The position numbers and the translations under genes were made by a program. The notes under the pieces were generated by a model. It was given only the letters and a program-made list of their open reading frames with translations. It made no database searches and was not told the DNA's origin. From Leifsonia sp. Leaf264 (lineage in GTDB: Bacteria > Actinomycetota > Actinomycetes > Actinomycetales > Microbacteriaceae), in NCBI RefSeq assembly GCF_001422325.1, contig NZ_LMMR01000006.1, positions 310,001-374,000 of the forward strand: DNA of 64,000 bases. Direction: 5' to 3'. Positions 36,040 through 44,201 of this stretch are shown in pieces (the stretch's first letter is position 1; each line of letters opens with the position of its first letter).

Positions 36040-36594
36040 TCAGACGCGGTTGTCGAGATCGCGGGGTTGCTCGCTCGCGGTGCCGTCGTAACGCGTCGAC
36101 GGATCTCCACTGACGTCGGCCCTGTGCGCTCCGCCGTCACCTGCGGTGGGGGCAGCGGCCGTGTCAGGCACGTCGGCATCAGGCACGTCGGCATCCCGCA
36201 CGTCGGCATCACGCACGTCAGGGTCGACCTCGTCGGCACGACGGGCATGCTGTTCGGCCTCGGCGCGCAGACCCGCGGCATCGTGCTGCTGTTCGGTCGA
36301 CTCGCGCTTCAGCCGCTCGGCGTCGAGCTCCGCCTGGCGAGCCGCGGCAGCGGCCTGTGCGGCATCGGCTTGCGCCTGCTGCGCGTCGGCGGCGGCCTGG
36401 GCTGACGTGGCCTCCCGTTCACGCGCCGCAAGGTCGCGCTCGGCTGCCTTGTCCCGCAGTTCCGCTGCCTTCTCACGCTCGGCCTGCAGCTTCGCCTCGC
36501 GGCGCTTCGGAGCCGTCACCAGAAGCGCGACCACCACCACGATGATCACGACGACAACAGCGACGACGATCCAGATCCAGATACTCGTGTCCAC
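36040..36594 (-). CDS. single-pass membrane protein with long coiled coil and repetitive acidic tail
   Basis: A 184-residue protein of unknown function. One N-terminal membrane helix (about 5-27, very rich in Val/Ile) is followed by a Lys/Arg stop-transfer cluster and an Ala/Glu/Arg/Gln-rich coiled coil (about 32-120). The tail contains a five-residue repeat (DADVR/DADVP, about 124-143) and Asp/Gly/Thr-rich sequence. N-out or N-in topology cannot be decided. GTG start with GAGGAG 7 nt upstream. DNA of the tail is a 15-bp tandem repeat. Confidence 0.65.
   Translation of the reverse strand: MDTSIWIWIVVAVVVVIIVVVVALLVTAPKRREAKLQAEREKAAELRDKAAERDLAAREREATSAQAAADAQQAQADAAQAAAAARQAELDAERLKRESTEQQHDAAGLRAEAEQHARRADEVDPDVRDADVRDADVPDADVPDTAAAPTAGDGGAHRADVSGDPSTRYDGTASEQPRDLDNRV
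36166..36225. repeat. 15-bp tandem repeat in the coiled-coil protein gene
   Basis: Four 15-bp units: two perfect AGGCACGTCGGCATC, one with CC in place of AG, and one diverged. They encode the DADVR/P pentapeptides in frame. Confidence 0.9.
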
Positions 36595-36735
36595 TTCGGA
36601 CTCCTCACTCGACTTGTCCCCATCCTCAGAAAAGACCTGATCGGCCCCGAGGTACAGGGCTTGATTTCTGTCGGCGGGTCTGGTTCGCGGCGCATCGACT
36701 GCGGGCCTCGACCGGGAGGATGTCGCGCGCAGCGC

Positions 36736-38811
36736 CTACCCGCCGAGCGACACCTTCAGGATCTTCTCGTTGCTGTTGTTCGCGACGCTGTCCTTGTCGC
36801 CTTGGTTCGTCGTGGTAAGCCAGAGTCCGCCGTCAGGCGTCGGCTCGACAGTGCGCAGCCGTCCGTATGTGCCGACGAAGAACTGCTGCTTGTCCGTGAG
36901 GCTGTCGCCACTGATCACCTCGCGGTACAACCGCGAGCCACGCCCGCAGGCGATGTAGACGACGTCGCGCACGATGGTAAGACCGCTGCAGGATCCGTCA
37001 GCCGTGGGGTAGGTCATCTTCGGGGCGATCAGGCCGGCTGCGCCGCATCCGCTCCCCGACGTCCCCTCGCACTGCGGCCAGCCGTAGTTGCCGCCCTTGA
37101 CGACGAGGTTCGTCTCGTCCATGACGCTGTTGCCGAACTCCTGCTGCCAGAGCCTGCCGCGACTGTCGAAGGCGATGCCCTGCGGGTTGCGGTGGCCGTA
37201 GCTCCAGACGTAGCTGCCGAAGGGATTGTCACTCGGGGTGCCACCGGTGCGGGTGAGCCGCAGGATCTTGCCGTTCAGCGATCCCGTGCCCGTGAGTCGC
37301 TGCGCGTAGTCGCCGTTCTGGGCGTCACCCGTCGAGGCGTAGAGCATGCCGTCTGGGCCGAAGCGCAGGCGACCGCCGTTGTGGTACTTGTTGCGGAGGA
37401 TTCCACTCACGAGCACCTGCACCGAGGCCGGGTCGATCTTTCCGGCGGCGTACTTCATCCGTACGATGCGGTTGTCGGATGCCGTGGTGTGCATGATGTA
37501 CAGCCAGGGGTCGGCCGAGAAGTCCGATGCAATGGCGAGACCCATGACGCCGCCCTCGCCGTCGGTGCTCTGAGCGCCGGGGACTGTGCCCACCGTCGTC
37601 TTCGCGCCCGTCGTCGGCACCAGGCGCACGATGCCGTGGGCGTCGCGCCTGGCGTAGAGCACCGAGCCGTCGGGCAGCGTCACGAGGCCCCACGGGATGT
37701 CGGTGTCGGTGGTCGCCTGGGTGACGCCGCAGATGGCACTGCCGCAGGCGGCTCCGGTCGTCGTGGTGGCCGCCGCACTGGGGGCCGAGGCGTTGCCCTG
37801 GGCGTCGCGCGCGGTCACGGTGTAGGAGTAGGCGCGGTTCACGGCGAGCCCGCTGTCGGTGAAGGTCAGCACGCCGCCGCCGACGGATCCGACCGGGGTG
37901 GTCGCGCCGTCGCGCCTCACGTCATAGCGGGTGACGGCCACATTGTCGGTCGACGCCGCCCACGTGAGGTTCACGCTGGTTCCGGATGCCACGGCCGCCA
38001 CCGACTTCGGCACGCTCGGCGCCACGGTGTCGGTACTGCACTGCGGCGGAGTGACAGTCACCGTCGCGCTGGCCTGGGAGACGTTGCCGGCGGCGTCCCG
38101 GGCGTTCACGTACCAGCCCCACGGAACGCCGGCCACGACCTTCACCGAGGACGAGCGCACTGTTCCGGCCACTGATTTCACGAGTTGGCCGTCGTGGTAC
38201 AGGTCGTAGGCCGTCACGCCGACGGCATCCGTGGATGCGGTCCAGCTCAGCGTGACGGCGGTGCAGGTGAGCGCCGATCTCGTCAGGCCCGTCGGGGCTG
38301 TCGGCGGAGTGGTGTCAGGCAGCTTCGCCGGAACGGTCCACTTCTGGTTCGTGCCCGTGGTGCACGCGTGCAGGTAGACCTGCGACCCCGCCGCGGTCTT
38401 GGCTCCGCGCACGTCGAGGCACCATCCAGACGTCGTGTGCTTGAGGGTCTTGGCCGAGGTGTAGCTCCACTTCTGGCTCGCCGCTCCGGTGCAGCTCGCT
38501 ATGACGGCCTTCCTCCCGGCTGCGCTGACCGCGGAACCGGCCTGCAGGCAGCGGGCGCCGTCGAAGACGCGCAACTCCCCGGCGGCGGTGCGCGACCAGC
38601 GCTGGTCGGCCTTGCCGTCGCAGGTGCCGAGCACGGTCTGCGTGCCGGCGGTCTTCGAGCCGCCCTCGATGTCGAGGCACCTCTTCGAGGCGACTCCGAC
38701 GATGGGCTTGCCGGTCGCGGCGAGCGCGGCATCGGCCGGCAGCGTCAGCAGCGCGGTCACGCAGGCGATGGAGAGAATGCCGGCGAGCAGCATCCGGAGC
38801 GAGGTTCTCAT
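36736..38811 (-). CDS. secreted ricin B - FN3 - PQQ-type sugar dehydrogenase fusion
   Basis: A 691-residue exported protein. Signal peptide (about 1-32, AALAA cleavage region), then a ricin-B lectin trefoil (about 33-160, with repeated QxW-type motifs DQRWSR, SQKWSY, NQKWTV and paired Cys), then two fibronectin type III domains (about 165-255 and 265-355), then a soluble glucose/sorbosone-dehydrogenase beta-propeller (about 365-691; IPWGLVTLPDGSVLYARR, GGRLRFGPDGMLYASTGDAQ, WSYGHRNPQGIAF, NYGWPQCEG). The propeller should oxidise sugars extracellularly with PQQ or a similar cofactor, while ricin and FN3 modules target polysaccharide. Start at 38811 with AGGGGA upstream. Confidence 0.88.
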   Translation of the reverse strand: MRTSLRMLLAGILSIACVTALLTLPADAALAATGKPIVGVASKRCLDIEGGSKTAGTQTVLGTCDGKADQRWSRTAAGELRVFDGARCLQAGSAVSAAGRKAVIASCTGAASQKWSYTSAKTLKHTTSGWCLDVRGAKTAAGSQVYLHACTTGTNQKWTVPAKLPDTTPPTAPTGLTRSALTCTAVTLSWTASTDAVGVTAYDLYHDGQLVKSVAGTVRSSSVKVVAGVPWGWYVNARDAAGNVSQASATVTVTPPQCSTDTVAPSVPKSVAAVASGTSVNLTWAASTDNVAVTRYDVRRDGATTPVGSVGGGVLTFTDSGLAVNRAYSYTVTARDAQGNASAPSAAATTTTGAACGSAICGVTQATTDTDIPWGLVTLPDGSVLYARRDAHGIVRLVPTTGAKTTVGTVPGAQSTDGEGGVMGLAIASDFSADPWLYIMHTTASDNRIVRMKYAAGKIDPASVQVLVSGILRNKYHNGGRLRFGPDGMLYASTGDAQNGDYAQRLTGTGSLNGKILRLTRTGGTPSDNPFGSYVWSYGHRNPQGIAFDSRGRLWQQEFGNSVMDETNLVVKGGNYGWPQCEGTSGSGCGAAGLIAPKMTYPTADGSCSGLTIVRDVVYIACGRGSRLYREVISGDSLTDKQQFFVGTYGRLRTVEPTPDGGLWLTTTNQGDKDSVANNSNEKILKVSLGG

Positions 38812-38885
38812 GATCGGTCCCCTGTTCGGCACGCTCCAGCGCGTACCGCCTTCAGGCTAACCCCGCGGCCCCTCCGGGTGGGAGG

Positions 38886-39620
38886 TCAGTGGTGCGGGAT
38901 ACCGGCGATCATGCCGCCGTCGACCACGAACTCGGCGCCGCTGGTGAAGCGCGAGGCGTCGCTCGCCAGGAACACGATGGTGCCGGCGACGTCATCGGGG
39001 ACCCCGGGCCTGCCGAGCGGGATGTCGATCCGCGCGGGGTCGATGCGCGTGGTCATGTCGGTGAGGATCAGCCCCGGATGCACCGAGTTCACCCGGATGC
39101 CCGCCGGCCCCAGCTCGACCGCGAGCGACTGGCTGAGCCCGCGCACGCCGAACTTCGACGCCGTGTAGCCGTGCAGTCCGGGCGAGCCCCGCATCCCCTC
39201 GACCGAGGAGATGTTGATGATCGACCCGGTGCCCTGCGCCTTCATCTGCGGCACGACCGCGCGGCAGCCGAGGAACACCCCGGTGAGGTTCACGGCGATC
39301 ACGGCGTTCCACTTGGCCAGCGTGAGGTGCTCGATCGGTGCCGCATTCGCTATGCCCGCGTTGTTCACCAGCACGTCGACGAATCCGAAGGCGCTGACGG
39401 ATGCCGCCACGACGCGTTCCCATCCCGCTTCGTCGGTCACGTCCAAGGCCTGGAACACCGCCCGCTCGCCGAGCTCGGCGGCGAGAGCAGCGCCCTCCTC
39501 GACCAGAAGGTCGGCGATCACGACCCTGGCGCCGGCAGCGTGCAGTGCTCGCACGTAGGCCTCGCCGAGACCGCGGGCTCCGCCGGTGACGAGCGCGACG
39601 CGCCCCTCGAGTTCCGTCAT
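38886..39620 (-). CDS. SDR family oxidoreductase
   Basis: A 244-residue classical SDR: VTGGARGLGEAY (cofactor), VNNAGIANAAP, catalytic Ser in INISSVEGMRG, and YTASK. Similar to 3-hydroxyacyl/20-beta-hydroxysteroid dehydrogenases. It is the last gene of the site-4 operon; the start overlaps the stop of the quinone-reductase-like gene by 4 bp. Substrate unknown, presumably a hydroxyacyl intermediate of the island pathway. Confidence 0.9.
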   Translation of the reverse strand: MTELEGRVALVTGGARGLGEAYVRALHAAGARVVIADLLVEEGAALAAELGERAVFQALDVTDEAGWERVVAASVSAFGFVDVLVNNAGIANAAPIEHLTLAKWNAVIAVNLTGVFLGCRAVVPQMKAQGTGSIINISSVEGMRGSPGLHGYTASKFGVRGLSQSLAVELGPAGIRVNSVHPGLILTDMTTRIDPARIDIPLGRPGVPDDVAGTIVFLASDASRFTSGAEFVVDGGMIAGIPHH

Positions 39621-40663
39621 GGCGTCACCCGCACCACGAGTCGCCCGACGGTCCGCCCGCCGGCCAGCTCCTGGATGGCCGTCGGCGCATCCGCGAAGTC
39701 GACGACTCCCCCGACCAGCGGCGAGATGGCGCCGGCGTCGGCGAGCGCCACCAGTTCGGCGTGAGCCCGGGCGACGAGCCCGGGATCCTTCACCGGGTAG
39801 AGCCCCCAGTGCAGCCCGAGCACGCTGTAGTTCTTCACCAGGGCGTGGTTCGCGCGCACGGTCGGAACCGTGCCTCCGGCGAAGCCGACCACCACGATGC
39901 GCCCTTCGAAGGCGATGCACTTGGTCGAGCGCTCGAAGCTGTCGCCGCCGACCGGATCGAACACGACATCGGCGCCGCGTCCTCCAGTGGCCTCGTTCAC
40001 CAGCGCGGCGACATCCTCGTCACCGCGCACGATCACGAGCTCGGCACCGGCGTCACGAACGACCCCGGCCTTGCCGGCACTGCCGACCACCCCGATGACC
40101 CTGGCGCCGGCCGCGACGGCCAGCTGCACCGCGGCGCTCCCGACGCCTCCGGCCGCCGCGTGCACGAGCACGGTCTCGCCGGGCTGCAGCCGCGCGCGCT
40201 GATGCAGCGCGAACCACGCCGTCTGGTACGCGATCATGAGTCCCGCCGCCTGCACGTCGTTCAGGCTGTGCGGAGTCGGATGCACATCGGATGCCGGCAG
40301 CACGGCGTACTCCGCGAGCACGCCGATCTTCGTGGCGACCACCCTGTCGCCGACGCTCAGCGCGCCGACCTCGGCGCCGGCTGCCGACGGGTCCGCGGCA
40401 TCCGTCGCGGCATCCGTCGCCGCACCGATCGCGACGATCTCGCCGCTCAACTCGATGCCCGGGGTGAACGGTGGCTCCGGGCGCACCTGGTACTCGCCGC
40501 GGGCGAGCAGCACGTCGGGGAAGTTCACCGCCACGGCGCGCACCTTCACGAGCACCTCGCCGGCGCCCGGCACGGGCACCGGAACATCGTGCAGCTCGAG
40601 CACGTCGCTCGGCTCGCCGTTCCGCATGACCTGCCAGGCGCGCATCGTGGCCGGCTCAGGCAT
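39617..40663 (-). CDS. NADPH:quinone oxidoreductase-like MDR enzyme
   Basis: A 348-residue medium-chain reductase without zinc ligands: VNFPDVLLARGEYQ, FTPGIELSGEIV, VLVHAAAGGVGSAAVQLA (NADPH loop) and VVVGFAGGT. Such proteins act as quinone or enoyl-CoA/enoyl-thioester reductases. The start at 40663 overlaps the tetR stop; ATG 40645 is an alternative. The loop after GEIVAIG contains two copies of a 12-bp GCATCCGTCGCG repeat coding AATD. Confidence 0.87.
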   Translation of the reverse strand: MPEPATMRAWQVMRNGEPSDVLELHDVPVPVPGAGEVLVKVRAVAVNFPDVLLARGEYQVRPEPPFTPGIELSGEIVAIGAATDAATDAADPSAAGAEVGALSVGDRVVATKIGVLAEYAVLPASDVHPTPHSLNDVQAAGLMIAYQTAWFALHQRARLQPGETVLVHAAAGGVGSAAVQLAVAAGARVIGVVGSAGKAGVVRDAGAELVIVRGDEDVAALVNEATGGRGADVVFDPVGGDSFERSTKCIAFEGRIVVVGFAGGTVPTVRANHALVKNYSVLGLHWGLYPVKDPGLVARAHAELVALADAGAISPLVGGVVDFADAPTAIQELAGGRTVGRLVVRVTP

Positions 40664-41276
40664 CGACCCGCTCCGTGGCCGCGCTCCCCGATGCGGCATC
40701 CGTTGCCGCGATGCTCCGCAGGTACAGCTCGGTGAGCTGCTCGGCGAGGAGCGTCTTGCCTTCCGGACCCTCAGGCGAGTACCACTGCGAGAGGTAGTGC
40801 AGGTCGCTGAAGAAGTGGGCGATGAGCACGGGCCGCGGCACGTCGGTGCGATACAGCCCCTGCTGCTGCCCGGCCTCGATGAGCGCGCTGAACTCGTCGT
40901 TGTAGTCGCGCCGGCGGCGGGTGACCTCCTGTTGGCGCGGCTGCGAAAGCATGTGTTGGCTGCGGAAGAAGACCGTGCCCTCCGGCAGGAAGTCGATCGA
41001 GGTCTCGATCACGTCGATGCAGACCGCGCGCAGCACGGCGTCGACGGCTCCGCCTCTCGCGACGATCTCGTCGAGGTGCGCCTTCTGGAGGGACAGCATC
41101 CGCTCGTAGATGGCGAAGAGCAGGTCGTCCTTCGACTGGAAGTAGTGGTACATCGCGCCCTTGGTGACACCGGCGGCCTCCACGATCTGCTGCACGCTGG
41201 TGTTCGCGTAGCCCTGGGCCGCGAACAGCTCGACGGCGGCCCGGGTCACGTCGTCGACGACACTGGTTTCTCTCAT
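40656..41276 (-). CDS. TetR family regulator, candidate repressor of the island operators
   Basis: A 206-residue TetR protein. The helix-turn-helix is TSVQQIVEAAGVTKGAMYHYFQSKDDLLFAIYERM (about 25-60), and the C-terminal ligand domain has FFSDLHYLSQWY. It is the second gene of the operon preceded by operator site 4, which makes it the most economical candidate for binding all four 22-bp sites (autoregulation plus three other operons). Acyl-CoA or a pathway intermediate is the likely inducer. The start at 41276 has GAGGA 7 nt upstream; ATG 41306, overlapping the SDR stop, is an alternative. Confidence 0.88.
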   Translation of the reverse strand: MRETSVVDDVTRAAVELFAAQGYANTSVQQIVEAAGVTKGAMYHYFQSKDDLLFAIYERMLSLQKAHLDEIVARGGAVDAVLRAVCIDVIETSIDFLPEGTVFFRSQHMLSQPRQQEVTRRRRDYNDEFSALIEAGQQQGLYRTDVPRPVLIAHFFSDLHYLSQWYSPEGPEGKTLLAEQLTELYLRSIAATDAASGSAATERVDA

Positions 41277-41302
41277 GCGTTCATCCTCGCTGGTTCTGTG
41301 GG

Positions 41303-42097
41303 TCATCCGACCGGGCGGATGCTGCCGCCACCGTCGATCACGATCGTCTGGCCGGTGATCCACGCTGCGTCCTCGGAGAGCAGGAACGCGACAGGGCCGG
41401 CGACGTCGTCGGGTACGCCGAGGCGCTGCAGCGGGTACTCGGCGGCCACCTGCTCCTCCCGGCCCTCGTAGAGTGCGCGGGCGAAGGCCGTCTTGATCAC
41501 GGCCGGGGCGACGGCGTTCACGCGGATGCCCGGGGCCAACTCGTGCGCCAGCTGCAGGGTGAGGTTCACCAGCGCGGCCTTGGAGACGCCGTAGAACGCT
41601 ATGCCGGGAGCGGCGGACAGCGCCGAGATCGACGACAGGTTGACGATGGAGGTGCTGAGCCCGGCGCCGACGGCGTCGCGGGTCCACTCGAGGGCGGCGA
41701 CGACGTTCACCTCGAGGATCTTGCGCACGATCGACGCCTCGATCTCGAGCGCGGGCCCGTAGGCCGGGTTGATGCCGGCGTTGTTCACCAGGTGGTCGAG
41801 GCGGCCGTGCTGCTTGGCGATGTGCGCGAACACGGCGGCGCGGTGCTCGGGGTCGTCGGCCTTGCCGGCCACGGCGGTGGCCCTGTTCGTGGCCCTGCTC
41901 GTGGCACTGTTCGTGGCACTGTCCGTGGCAGCGCCGCCGATCGCGTTCAGCTCGGCGAGCGCCGCGTCCAGCGACTCCTGCTTGCGCCCGGTGATGACGA
42001 CCTGCGCGCCCTCGCTCACCAGCCGCTTCGCTATGGCGAGCCCGATGCCCCTGCTGCCGCCGGTGATCAGAGCCACCCGGCCGTCGAACCTCTGCAT
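41303..42097 (-). CDS. SDR family oxidoreductase with Ala/Thr repeat insert
   Basis: A 264-residue SDR: ITGGSRGIGLA, VNNAGINPAYG, Ser in VNLSSISALS, and YGVSK. First gene of the site-4 operon, with GGGGAG before the start. Between strands 3 and 4 it carries an insert of about 18 residues (SATNSATSRATNRAT-like) that normal SDRs lack, encoded by a 12-bp tandem repeat; the catalytic residues are unaffected. Confidence 0.89.
   Translation of the reverse strand: MQRFDGRVALITGGSRGIGLAIAKRLVSEGAQVVITGRKQESLDAALAELNAIGGAATDSATNSATSRATNRATAVAGKADDPEHRAAVFAHIAKQHGRLDHLVNNAGINPAYGPALEIEASIVRKILEVNVVAALEWTRDAVGAGLSTSIVNLSSISALSAAPGIAFYGVSKAALVNLTLQLAHELAPGIRVNAVAPAVIKTAFARALYEGREEQVAAEYPLQRLGVPDDVAGPVAFLLSEDAAWITGQTIVIDGGGSIRPVG
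41877..41924. repeat. 12-bp tandem repeat inside the SDR gene
   Basis: Four 12-bp units of the form GTGGCMCTGYYC on the plus strand, coding for the (N/S/R)-(S/R)-A-T insert on the minus strand. Multiples of three preserve the frame. Confidence 0.9.
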
Positions 42098-42155
42098 GTG
42101 CTCCCCTTCGAGTACGCGCGTACGCTGCTGCCTGGCATCCGTTCGCCATCATGCT

Positions 42156-42177
42156 ACAGACCGACCAGACGGTTTGT
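42156..42177. promoter_or_regulatory. island operator site 4 (TetR-type palindrome)
   Basis: ACAGACCG, spacer ACCAGA, CGGTTTGT: 7 of 8 arm positions pair, and the spacer is identical to site 3. On the minus strand a TAGCAT -10 box (42156-42151) starts at its edge, 59 bp upstream of the SDR start. Confidence 0.8.
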
Positions 42178-42228
42178 CCCACCCGAGCGTAACACTGCGT
42201 GCACTCCGCCTCGTCGTTCCGTGAGTTC

Positions 42229-42290
42229 GCAGGACCACGCTCGACATGGCCGCGATATGCGCCCATGTCCCGTCTCATCCTGCAGACTCG
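42229..42290. repeat. dispersed intergenic inverted repeat, copy 2
   Basis: The right arm GTCTCATCCTGC (42272-42283) is intact; the left arm is decayed to GCAGGACCACG (42229-42239). Bases 42259-42290 match copy 3 (56407-56438) at 31 of 32 positions. It lies in the divergent SDR/msrB region. Confidence 0.85.
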
Positions 42291-42438
42291 GCGCTCATCG
42301 GCGCCGACGTCCCACAACTCACAGCGCGCTCCCAGCCCCGGCGGAACAGCAGGCCCGCGGCATCCGTTCTCCTAGGTGGCACCGAAATACATAGGTGTCG
42401 GGCGCCGCAGCCAGCGTCGCCAGCAGAAGGAGGAGCAC

Positions 42439-42927
42439 GTGTCACAGGACTACCGCAAGACTCCCGAGGCCCTCGCCCGCCTCACCCCCAACCAGTACAA
42501 GGTCACGCAGGACGAGGGCACAGAGCCCGCCTTCCGCAACGAGTACTGGAACAACCACGACGCCGGGCTCTACGTCGACGTCGTCTCGGGCCAGCCGCTG
42601 TTCACCTCGATCGACAAGTACGACTCGCGATCCGGATGGCCGAGCTTCACCAAGCCGATCAGCCCTGACGTCGTCACCGAGCACACCGACCGCACGCTCT
42701 TCATGAAGCGCGTCGAGGTGCGCTCCTCCGGCGCCGACAGCCACCTCGGACACGTCTTCGACGACGGGCCCGCGGATGCCGGAGGCCTGCGCTACTGCAT
42801 GAACTCGGCGTCACTGCGCTTCATCCCACTCGCCGAGCTCGAGGAGCAGGGCTACGGTGAATTCCGGGGCCTGTTCGAGACCGACGCCGACGGCGCCGCA
42901 GCATCCACCACGAAGGAGAACTCATGA
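42439..42927 (+). CDS. msrB: peptide-methionine (R)-S-oxide reductase
   Basis: A 162-residue Msr[23 protein letters not shown] and the catalytic Cys in [12 protein letters not shown] are all present; the two CxxC zinc pairs of zinc MsrBs are absent, so it is the zinc-free form. It reduces methionine-R-sulfoxide in proteins using thioredoxin. GTG start at 42439 with AGGAGG 5 nt upstream. The stop overlaps msrA (ATGA). Confidence 0.95.
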   Translation: MSQDYRKTPEALARLTPNQYKVTQDEGTEPAFRNEYWNNHDAGLYVDVVSGQPLFTSIDKYDSRSGWPSFTKPISPDVVTEHTDRTLFMKRVEVRSSGADSHLGHVFDDGPADAGGLRYCMNSASLRFIPLAELEEQGYGEFRGLFETDADGAAASTTKENS

Positions 42928-43454
42928 CCACGACACCCGCCACCACCGAGACGGCCGTCCTCGCGGGCGGATGCTTCTGGGGCATGGAGGATCTGATCCG
43001 CCGCCGTCCCGGAGTGATCAGCACGCGCGTCGGCTACACGGGCGGCGACGTTCCGAACGCGACGTACCGCAACCACGGCAGCCATGCCGAGGCCATCGAG
43101 ATCGTCTTCGACCCGACGGTCACCTCGTACCGTGACCAGCTGGAGTTCTTCTTCCAGATCCACGACCCCACCACGCGCAACCGCCAGGGCAACGACATCG
43201 GCACCAGCTACAGGTCGGCGATCTTCCCGCTGACCGAGGAGCAGGCCGCCGTCGCCGAGGACACCATCGCCGACGTCGACGCCTCGGGCCTCTGGCCGGC
43301 CAAGGTCGTCACCGAGGTCACGCCGGCCGGACCGTTCTGGGAGGCCGAGCCCGAGCACCAGGACTACCTGGAGCGCTACCCCAACGGCTACACCTGCCAC
43401 TTCGTGCGTCCGGGCTGGGTGCTGCCCAAGCGCAACGCGGAGCAGAACGCGTAG
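42924..43454 (+). CDS. msrA: peptide-methionine (S)-S-oxide reductase
   Basis: A 176-residue MsrA. The catalytic Cys is in [12 protein letters not shown], and [32 protein letters not shown] and [24 protein letters not shown] are the usual substrate-site motifs. C-terminal Cys in YTCHFV may serve as resolving Cys. Together MsrB and MsrA repair both sulfoxide epimers; coupling is by a 4-bp overlap. A 19-bp hairpin terminator follows. Confidence 0.95.
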   Translation: MTTTPATTETAVLAGGCFWGMEDLIRRRPGVISTRVGYTGGDVPNATYRNHGSHAEAIEIVFDPTVTSYRDQLEFFFQIHDPTTRNRQGNDIGTSYRSAIFPLTEEQAAVAEDTIADVDASGLWPAKVVTEVTPAGPFWEAEPEHQDYLERYPNGYTCHFVRPGWVLPKRNAEQNA

Positions 43455-43474
43455 CTCGCAGTAGGCACGAACAC

Positions 43475-43516
43475 CGAACGCCCCGCTCGATCCCCTCGGA
43501 TCGGGCGGGGCGTTCG
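43475..43516 (+). terminator. strong 19-bp hairpin terminator after msrA
   Basis: A 19-bp stem with one G-T pair and the loop CCTC (43475-43493 with 43498-43516) ends the msrBA operon. Confidence 0.85.
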
Positions 43517-43572
43517 TCCGTTCCCGCCCGCCCGCCTCGCCGAGCGGGAGGTAACACGCCCACCGCCGCCCC

Positions 43573-43578
43573 TACGCT
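43573..43578 (+). promoter_or_regulatory. -10 box TACGCT of a leaderless promoter (DUF4430 lipoprotein)
   Basis: TACGCT lies 6 nt before ATG 43585, with no ribosome site. Only 68 bp separate the start from the upstream terminator, so there is no room for a cobalamin riboswitch. Confidence 0.55.
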
Positions 43579-43584
43579 GGGAGC

Positions 43585-44142
43585 ATGACGACCCGCCTCG
43601 CCACTCGTGCCACGCTCGCCGCCGTCGCCGGACTCGCCCTGCTCGCCCTCAGCGCCTGCAGCGGGTCCGGCACCGATTCCTCAGCGCCGACCACCAGCTC
43701 ACCTGCCGCGTCGGCCTCCGCCGAACCGATCGGTGACTGCACCGGGGTCGCCGTCATCGTCGACGCCGGCAACCTCGAGACCGCCGATGACCCGTCCACC
43801 ACGGCGTGCATCGATGCGACGGCCCCGATCGCGGCATCCGAGGCCCTGAAGCAGGCGGATGTGACCACTGAGGGCACCGACGAGTACGGCGACCAGGTGG
43901 TCTGCCGCGTGAACGGCGTGCCGTCCGAGGACGAGCCGATCACCGCCGCCGACGGCACGGATTACGTCGAGAAGTGCGAGGGCATGCCGGCCGCGTTCGC
44001 CTACTGGTCGCTCTGGGTGAAGCCGGCGGGCGGCGAATGGGCGTACGCGCAGGAGGGCCTCGGAACCCTGCAGCTCGCTCCCGGCGATTCGGTGGAGCTG
44101 CTGTTCACCCTCAACGACGAGCCCGCGGCACCCGCCGCGTAA
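43585..44142 (+). CDS. DUF4430/transcobalamin-like lipoprotein
   Basis: A 185-residue exported lipoprotein: signal peptide with lipobox LSAC (about 22-25), Ser/Ala/Pro-rich linker to about 48, then a domain with GVAVIVDAG, EYGDQVVCRVNG, two paired Cys, FAYWSLWVK and GEWAYAQEGLGTLQL, which matches the DUF4430 (SCO2322-like) pattern related to the C-terminal domain of transcobalamin. It lies 59 bp upstream of a fused ECF transporter, so it is probably its accessory ligand-capturing protein. A vitamin-type ligand is inferred, not shown. Confidence 0.78.
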   Translation: MTTRLATRATLAAVAGLALLALSACSGSGTDSSAPTTSSPAASASAEPIGDCTGVAVIVDAGNLETADDPSTTACIDATAPIAASEALKQADVTTEGTDEYGDQVVCRVNGVPSEDEPITAADGTDYVEKCEGMPAAFAYWSLWVKPAGGEWAYAQEGLGTLQLAPGDSVELLFTLNDEPAAPAA

Positions 44143-44201
44143 CCGCACTCGGCCCCGTCCGGGCTGTGACGCGCGCCCGATGATGCGATGCTGAGGCCCT
44201 G

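Larger units (their letters stand above)
42098..42438. other. 341-bp divergent intergenic region
   Basis: No gene. It contains operator site 4 and its TAGCAT -10 box (42156-42151, minus strand), a GTACGCGCGTAC palindrome (42112-42123) near the SDR start, inverted-repeat copy 2 (42229-42290), and the msrB promoter and ribosome site (AGGAGG at 42428-42433). Confidence 0.7.

Noticed and set aside
35613-36113. 166-codon plus-strand frame across the gene-free stretch
   Set aside because: Contains a poly-Ala tract from the CGGCTG repeat and otherwise Arg-rich sequence; no ribosome site or domain.
43517-43584. Cobalamin riboswitch before the DUF4430 lipoprotein
   Set aside because: Only 68 bp between the msrA terminator and the ATG, and the start looks leaderless; no B12-box fold is possible.
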